Source: Centroberyx gerrardi (Eukaryota; Chordata; Actinopteri; Beryciformes; Berycidae). Taken from it: 64,000 nucleotides of DNA. The position numbers were made by a program, and so were the translations under genes. The notes under the pieces were generated by a model. It worked only from the letters and a program-made list of their open reading frames with translations. It was not told where the DNA came from and made no database searches. The stretch covers positions 28,640,162-28,704,161 of the forward strand of contig NC_136002.1 in NCBI RefSeq assembly GCF_048128805.1, in the 5' to 3' direction. This document shows positions 57,301 through 64,000 of this stretch, piece by piece; positions within the stretch are counted from its first letter, which is position 1, and each line of letters opens with the position of its first letter.

Positions 57301-60300
57301 AGTAGAAGGAAGGCACACCCAGCGAGGTGCAGACATGAGGCTTTTGTTTGGTAATACTTCCACTCATAAAGAAAATTGTTCAAGTTTCACAATCTTCTCT
57401 TTTTCTTTTTTAGTTTTGTGCTTTTATGATGAAGGCCATGTAGCCGAAAACATTTGGTGGGATAAATAAAGCACAAAATTAAAAGAAGCAACAATTAAAA
57501 GAAACAATTTTCTTTACAATCAGATTGCTCAGCCGAAACTGCTTGTTGTATTGTGTTTATAGCATTCGATGTATAATATAGATGCTGTGTACAGGCCATT
57601 TGTATGAAATTTGAATGCAGTTTAGAGACTTATTTTAAAGTTTTATATGATTTTAACTTCAAGTGCACATGCCATTCTTACCTTTTTTATTTATTTTTTT
57701 TTTTTAACCAGATTCCAAAACTACAACTACAGCTTCATATGGAGGCAAATCTGTCAGTGTAATTCTGTATGTTCTCTGTCTGCAGGCCCGGAGGAGAGTG
57801 TGAAGCTGCTGCCACACGCTGCAGCCTGGGATCCACAGGAGGAGTCGGAGTCCTCTGTGGTGTCTGACAGGCTCCTGCACTCCCCCTCTCTGTCCAGTGG
57901 AGGGCAGCGGTCTGCTGGCGGAGCGACCGGCTCGGGACGATCCAGCGACCCGTCCTGGAGAGAGAGACTGCTGACGGGGGCAGGAAGCTCCCCAGAATCC
58001 TCAGAGCCTGGTGTGTAGAGGGAGGAGGGATGTGATGAAGAACACAAACGGGGGGAGGAAAACGATAACATGAAACGATGAAAATGATCAGAATACAGTA
58101 TACTGAAATGTGATGAGGGTAGAGGAGCATAAATGTAGTGTGACGTGTATATTCTGCTGTCCACAGTAGGGCTGCAACTAACAATAATTTTTTTGATTAA
58201 TCATATAGTCTATAAAATGTGAAAAATAATGACAAACCCCCATCAAGTTCCCAGAGTCCAAAATGAATGAACAGCAGTATTCATTTTATAATGATATAAA
58301 ACAGAGAAAAGCTATTTAATCTTAACCAAGCAAATTTCCACTCAAAACATTATGTTCCAGACTCAGTCCTGCGGATTCTCTCTCCTCCCTCCTCTGACTC
58401 TGGGAGAGGAGACGACTACTCCGGTCCCGCCGTCGCCGGCTGCAGATCCCCCACAGAGGTAAGAAGACCAACTGAAGACTAACAAAACTGATAGTCTGGC
58501 TGTGTTTCCTTCCCTTGGAACAACTCCTCTACCTTCTCATAGGTTTTTTGCAGCAGAGGTTTGATGGGGAGAGTTATGAGGAAAGAAAGGATGTTAGACG
58601 ATACACAATGAAAGAGCGTGTAGCTCCAGAGGAGACAAAAGTTTCTCCCATCTTTGTTTTCATATTGCAACTTGGCAACTTTGTAGCTAACAGTTGATGA
58701 GGAAAAATAATCGTTCACAATCACTAATTTTTAATGACTGGGTGGTTGGCATGATAGCATTTCACACAGGCGTCCAGTGTTGATGGGCGTCTCCAAAATA
58801 TGTTAAGAAATAGACGGGTGACATTGGCCTTCAGTTTACTGTTTTTATTTTTTTCCCTCTGAGGTTCACTATGTTGTGGATCAATGATGAAAATTAGCCA
58901 AATCTGAGGGTTTGGGCACCATCTGCCTCACATCCCCATGATTATGCTTGAGAAGCTTTTTTTTATTTTTGTGTGTCTTTGTGTGTGCACGTGTGTGTCT
59001 GTGTTGTGTAGGTCTGAGTGTGTATCTTGGTGTAAATGGAGATGGCTGTCTGTCTGTGCACTGAGCGATGATGTAAACTTACTGTACCTGAAGTGTGTTT
59101 ACTTGAATACATTTCATGATGGTTTCTACACTTGAACTGAGCTCAGTGTGTTTGTGTGCATGTGCATGTAATAATTCAAATAAACTTTATATAGCACTTC
59201 AAAACAGATGGACAAAGTGTTTTACCAAAAGGCAACAGTGTCACAGGAATGATAAAACCCATCAAGAAACAAAGTGTGAAGAACAGGGCAACAGAATAAT
59301 AAAATGGGTAAAAACCTAATCAAAGTCTGTCTGTAAAAATGTGTTAAGAAGAAATTTAAGATGAAATGGATTTTTCTAGCCTATGTTTCTCATTCAGGGC
59401 GTTCTGAAGCCTAAGATGTTTCAGACGGCAGAGACCGAACACGTTTTGAGTCTTGAGCCTAGACTTCAGGATGGTTTTGCCTGAGAGTCTCAAACTGCAC
59501 TCTGGTTATAAGATCTGACATGTAGCTAGGAGCCAGACGTAGCTGAGAAAATAAAACGGTTAAGCCTTCAAATCATGCGTCTTGAGTGTGTCTTGGTGTG
59601 AGTGTGCGGTCCATCTGTGCATGATCAAGAGTGTCAGAGTATGTGTGTCCCTTTTTCTATGTGCGCCCAAGTATGACCAGAGCCTCCTGTTTTTTTTTTT
59701 TTTCCCCCCTAACACATTTGTGTGCGTGTGTGCGTCAGTCTGCACACAGGCCACCTGATCCTGACTGCCTCTCCTCCACCACCATCTCCACTGGTAGCTA
59801 CATCACCACCGATCCAGAGCAAAACTCCTCCCACACAGGTGAGGGGCAGCAGGAACGGGGGGGGGGGGGGGGGGGGGACTGTGTCTGTTTCGACTGTGTG
59901 GCTTTTTGTGAATTATTGGATCCTGCAGAAACTAGCAATTGGAAACCATAAAAGAAACATCTGACAGACTACCTGAACTAATTTGCCTTCCCAACCAGGC
60001 TGGAACAGTGAAGTATCTAAACCACCATACCAACATGACTTGAATTGGCTGGCTGCTTAAATATCACATTGGAAAAGTCTCATTTTATATAGTCTGATTT
60101 TTTTCAAATCCGCTTTCAGATTTGAGCAGTGCATTGATGTAGGGCCTGATGGAATATGTTGCAGTTCTGAACAGAACAATGTCTCCAGACCTAACAAATT
60201 ATGAATCTGTGGTTTGAGTCTGTCTATTTTGTTTTGCGGCACCTTGAGCTTCCCAAATTTCATGTCAATCTTTTTGGGCTTTTTGCCTTTTTATTGCGAT

Positions 60301-63300
60301 GGATACAGTAGAGATAGACAGGAAAGATGAAGAGAGAGAGAGAGAGGGGGGGGATAACATGTGCACATCGGGTTTACCACCAGGACGCCCCGTCAATCTT
60401 AAAAGAAAGTGGACTCACAGCTTATGTACCTTGAAGATGTTAATCATGCTTCTAACTCCAGTATTTGCCTAAATCTGTTTTCTCTCCTTCCCCTCTCCCC
60501 AGTAGATAACTCCCCTCCCCTCACCAGGCTCTGTGTGGAACGAGGAGCAGGAGGAGGAGCAGCAGGTTTACCAGACGCCTCCTCTCCATCCAGTCAGAGC
60601 TCCTGCAGTAAAGACGGGTCGGCTGCAGCCCCTCCTAGTCCAGCTGTAGACTCTCTGTTTCACGACAGCAGCATCCAGCGCATCATAGACAAATACACCA
60701 GGGAGCTGAACATCTCCCTCCACACAGCTGGGAATACCACAGGTGGAGGAACACGCTGACCTTTTCATCAACTTGACAGCTGCGGCCTTAGTGTTTATTT
60801 CAACTTATTTTATTCTATTTTAATATTTTATTTCTTTTTATTATTTATTGTGCTCCATTTCATTGTATTCTTTCTTTTTAGATGTTCTTTTCTATTTTTT
60901 TTAAGTCCTGTTTAAACTCTTTTTCTTGTTGTAAAGCACTTTGTAACTCTGTTTTTGGAAAGTGCTATATATGAATAAAGCTTATTATTCTGTACAGTAT
61001 CATGTCATACAATCGGTACTTAATTCCAGCGTCCTCTGCAAACGGAGAAGGCTCTTACCTGGAGGAGCCGAGCTGCTCGGCGTCCCAGCAGTCGTGGGGC
61101 GGGGTCCCAGAGAGGAGAGACGAGGAGCAGAGACCTGCAGACTGTCAGCCGCTCCCCTCTGACACAGAAACTGGAGCACAGAGCCACGGCCTGGTGGGTG
61201 ATTTCTGCCTTTATATCCATACGTTATTATTGTTATGTATTTGTACTGTTTATTAGGGCTGGGTATCAGCACTGATCTCCCCATTCGATTTTGAGTCTTA
61301 TTGATTCAGTTAGGAGTACTTCAGTTACAATACCAGTACTGGTTAGATATGAAAGAAATCCTCTGAGAATTAATGCTGTGAACTGCACAGGGAACCCTCT
61401 ATAATATGGTGCATTACTAAAAAGTTTAACATTGACAATTGGCAAATAACATTTTGTGAAAATCTACACACATCCACTGAAAAACAGCATAGATTAAAAG
61501 ATAGATCTCTGGATTTTAAGAATCAATATCGGATTGTCCAATTAATTTAATGGATCTTTGTTTTGTTTTATCTGTTTTCATGCACTTATTCACTTGCACT
61601 TTGAGACTTACTTGTAATGGAAAGTGCATTACAAATAAAATGTATCATTATTACACCTAGCCTTTACTTGATGGGAGTTATGTTTTTTTTTTTTTTCCCT
61701 CCAGGAATGGGACAATACAGTGAACCAAATCCTGGAGCGTTTCTCAGACCGGGTCTCCTCATTGGCTCAGGACCAAGAGCAGGACTCTTTCAGACCTTTG
61801 ATCGGCCAGCTGGCAGACGAGTCATCCTGCCTCGATCCGGACAGGAGGGACTCGGCCGTGGCTCAACTGATCGGTCAACCGTCAGCTCATTCCTCCATGA
61901 TCGCTCAGCTCCCGGGTCAGTCGGTTTCGCTGAGCTCGGATCAAGGCGGATGGGATTCCACTCTGAGTCGTATGATCGGCCGCCTCTCGCACCAGTCGAG
62001 CGGCCGCTGGCAGAGCGGTGGGCAGGACTTCTACGCCGGCCGGCTGATCGGTCGGATGGACCCGGAGCCGTCGTCCGCCTGGCTGGATGAAGCGCAGGAG
62101 GAGAGCCGGATGAGACCGCTGCTGGGGGAGCTGGACGAGTCTGCTGGCCACAGGAGTGGGAGCTCAGGTACAGGAGGGCTGTGTGGCTTTGTTCAGACCT
62201 ATGGAAAGTTCTTGCCTTCCTAGTAGCTTCTCTTTTGTTTTTTGTAAATATTGTCAAAGAATTTCTTTTACAACATGTATGATACGTTTCAAATGCATGT
62301 TTTCTTTAGAAAAAGCATAAATATAGGCATGGGGGGAAAAAACCCAGAAAAATAAAGTAGTAGCTTCTCTTATACCCACCTGAAGGATAGAAAACACCAA
62401 TAACTATCATTTGTAGGTCCTATTCTCCAAATCTAGCTAGCAGGTAAAATGGTGAAGGTGACTCTTTGGGATCAACCAACCGCTGTGGTGGGAAGTCAGT
62501 TTCCTGCCCTGCCTTCCTGGTAAAAGAGTATAGGGGAGGAGTAACTTTTGTTTTGTGCCTGTTGGGTGTCTGGTATTAGGCCTCAAGTCATTTAGCTCTA
62601 TGGGGATGAAAAAGTTGATTTGAAATGGGAGGGAAAAGCTGAGACCGTACAACAATCCCTGTGTTACCAGTTTATAGCAGCTCCGTGTGTCAATTAGCTA
62701 AAGTGCTCTAATTGTCCATAAACCAATTGCGCTCAAATATTAAAAGAGCCTTGAGTTTTGGTCCTCTGTGAGAAAGTGTGCGAGTGTGTGTTTTGTCATC
62801 GACTCGTCTGCTGTGTGTAGGTGAAAGAACCAGTGTGGATCTCGGCGGCTCTGCCCGGGCCGGTGTGCCGTCGGACCCAGCATCGTCTCCTGAAGCCCGG
62901 TCTCACAGCGGCTCCGTCCCTGGGCTGAATCCACAGGACCAGATCCTGCAAACCAGCTCCAGTCTGCCAGAGGCGGGACCAGAGAGGAGTGAAGGTGAGT
63001 CAGTAAGAGTTACAGTGAAGTCAAAAATGACCCAAGAACTGAAGGTGCTAGAGTATTTTAAGTTCATGTCAAGCAACCCTATCTGTAGTTTCAGTTTACA
63101 GTTCAAAGCAAGAAAAATGTAGTTTATGGATGTCATCACGTAGCAAAAACACACAGTTGGGAGTGCTGTTGAACTTTGGTAGAACTTTTGGTGTTGTATC
63201 ATGTCCAGGAAGCTACACAACCAGCTATCGAAGTTCAACATCACGTAAATAGTTTTTGAACTGGAGCGATGAGTGAGCAAACATCAACTATCTATCTTTA

Positions 63301-63938
63301 ATTTATTTATTTATTTTATTTTTGAAAATGATACCTGGTTTGGTTTTTAAATTAGCGCCATATTAATGCCTTCCACCTTCCCCTCAGTGTTTCCAGCCTC
63401 GGACTCGTTCCACCCTCTCCTGGCTGAAGTCACCCACAACGTGACGGTCGATGCCTCCATGACCTTTCACCTGCCCGTACAGGAAGCGCCTAGCTCTCCT
63501 GAGAGAAGCGGCCCGTCGCCTAGCGGGGAGCGCAGTCTCTCTCCGCACTCTGAGGAAGAGTCTGAAACGCACGCCGAACCTTCGGTCGAGTCGGAGCCGT
63601 CGCCGGAGCGTTTCAGAGCGGAGGAGCCGGCCGCTGCCTCCGTCTTACAGGAGTCCTTCTGCCTGCTCGCCACCTCCCAGTGCCGACCACAGGAATCTGT
63701 CCTCATGGTGTCTTCCCAGGAGGCGGAACTAGCAACTCTCAGCCTATCAGGTTTAACCCTGTGTGATGCTCCGCCTGCCCTAGACCTGCCGCCACCAGAG
63801 GGAGGGGACGCAGAAGAGAAGAGCGTTTCGGATCGACCTGGGCGCTCCGTCCCAGTCGGCGACCTGGGAGCTGGAGAGCCAAACACTCAGCAGGGTGCAA
63901 ACCTGAGGAGCGCTTCTCCTGTCTGGGATAAAATAATG
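45368..63938 (+). CDS. cep295: Centrosomal protein of 295 kDa (5' part; runs off the right edge)
   Basis: Exons: 45368-45466, 45661-45861, 46454-46578, 46684-46777, 47754-47867, 47961-48101, 49455-49638, 50687-50845, 51440-51688, 52031-52131, 53263-53475, 53966-54036, 54462-55422, 56006-56180, 56879-57079, 57786-58010, 58361-58458, 59739-59838, 60503-60742, 61030-61193, 61705-62167, 62821-62994, 63388-63938. All are phase-compatible: 1,701 codons so far (human about 2,600 aa). The N terminus matches human CEP295: MKRKVV, LSPNEEA, ERRRKL, VREQER, GHR.AKENEPD, IKARK.AL, SLPPPPP, MPPQ and EFAFEDMY. Exon 13 encodes an Arg/Glu-rich coiled coil with repeated RRREEE blocks. CEP295 acts at centrioles in assembly and centriole-to-centrosome conversion. 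Exon 9 appears to use a GC donor (ccag/gcgagt). The exon 19 acceptor is ambiguous by 3 bases, and exon 5 could start 3 bases earlier. The C-terminal ALMS motif lies outside the window. Confidence 0.94.
45978..46160. mobile_element. Truncated hAT-like MITE copy in cep295 intron 2
   Basis: Starts agggatgggatgatttgc and follows the 47090 element (tctcacgatacgattcgata, aataaataaaagtt, gactgtgcag) but loses homology after about 180 bases, so only one terminus remains. Confidence 0.6.
47090..47475. mobile_element. hAT-like MITE in cep295 intron 4, 8-bp target duplication
   Basis: Flanked by identical agttgttg at 47082-47089 and 47476-47483. The sequence is the inverted relative of 42270-42648 (shared interior catggagctgatatca and its complement, gtcattacaaagtgac). 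Confidence 0.8.
48122..48490. mobile_element. hAT-type MITE in cep295 intron 6, 8-bp target duplication
   Basis: Ends tagggatgcaccgata and atcggtgcatccc followed by ta, with perfect 8-bp duplications catgcaat at 48114-48121 and 48491-48498. The left terminus contains nested ccgatac/gtatcgg palindromes, typical of this abundant fish family. It lies 20 bases after the exon 6 donor. Confidence 0.9.
50215..50475. repeat. Degraded dispersed repeat in cep295 intron 7
   Basis: Begins gggctgaaagatattgac and shows the tgcaattgcgat / atattgtgattt motifs of a common fish dispersed repeat. A similar truncated piece starting agggatgggacaataaccgg lies at about 51181-51350 in intron 8. Confidence 0.4.
59857..59877 (+). 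repeat. Poly(G) run of 21 just downstream of a cep295 donor
   Basis: Twenty-one consecutive G, starting 18 bases past the end of exon 18. It could form a G-quadruplex in the pre-mRNA or be a sequencing-length artefact. Confidence 0.9.
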
Positions 63939-64000
63939 GTATGTTCTCCCCCTCTTTTTGTCCCCCATGATGACATCAGGCGGAGTCTAGATGGGTCTCT

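Overview
The window is vertebrate nuclear DNA, almost certainly from a teleost fish. Genes are split into short exons with GT-AG introns. It carries U2 snRNA and nuclear tRNA genes, many short non-autonomous DNA transposons of fish type, and abundant (GT)n and (CTAT)n microsatellites. Three conserved protein genes are recognisable: vstm5, med17 and cep295. All three human orthologues lie in 11q21, so the right half is a conserved syntenic block. All gene models were assembled by eye from open frames, splice sites and intron phase.

Positions 1-6,360 hold a DNA transposon-like unit. About 90-bp tandem repeats lead into a perfect 22-bp terminal inverted repeat (320-341 and 6322-6343). This encloses a 12-exon gene of about 1,300 codons that is open throughout. 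The protein has two cysteine clusters, a candidate D-D-E/D catalytic core and a C-terminal zinc ribbon.

Positions 6,845-22,562 are a small-RNA gene neighbourhood built by repeated segmental and inverted duplication. Two near-identical U2 genes face each other in inverted arms about 1.6-1.75 kb long, with a loop of about 12.3 kb. Inside and at the edges are three intact tRNA-Leu(CAG) genes, two intact tRNA-Gly(GCC) genes on the opposite strand, and several broken tRNA pieces. A fragment of the U2 5' end is joined to a ZCCHC3-like ORF1, which looks like the 5' junction of a U2-targeting (Keno-like) LINE. A 501-bp MITE with long inverted repeats and a 9-bp target duplication interrupts one of the duplicated tRNA-Gly flanks.

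Positions 22,563-26,038 show no convincing gene. vstm5 (+, 4 coding exons, 26,039-32,277) and med17 (-, 12 coding exons, 43,929-33,598) are arranged tail to tail. med17 and cep295 (+, from 45,368, 23 exons seen, running off the right edge) are head to head and probably share a promoter region. Introns are filled with hAT-like and Tc1-like miniature elements and microsatellites. One (GT)n tract forms the 3' splice-site tract of a med17 intron.

Functionally the window joins a Mediator head subunit (transcription), a centriole-elongation protein, a neuronal Ig-type membrane protein and spliceosomal/tRNA genes. Apart from the med17-cep295 promoter sharing, nothing suggests that they act as one pathway.
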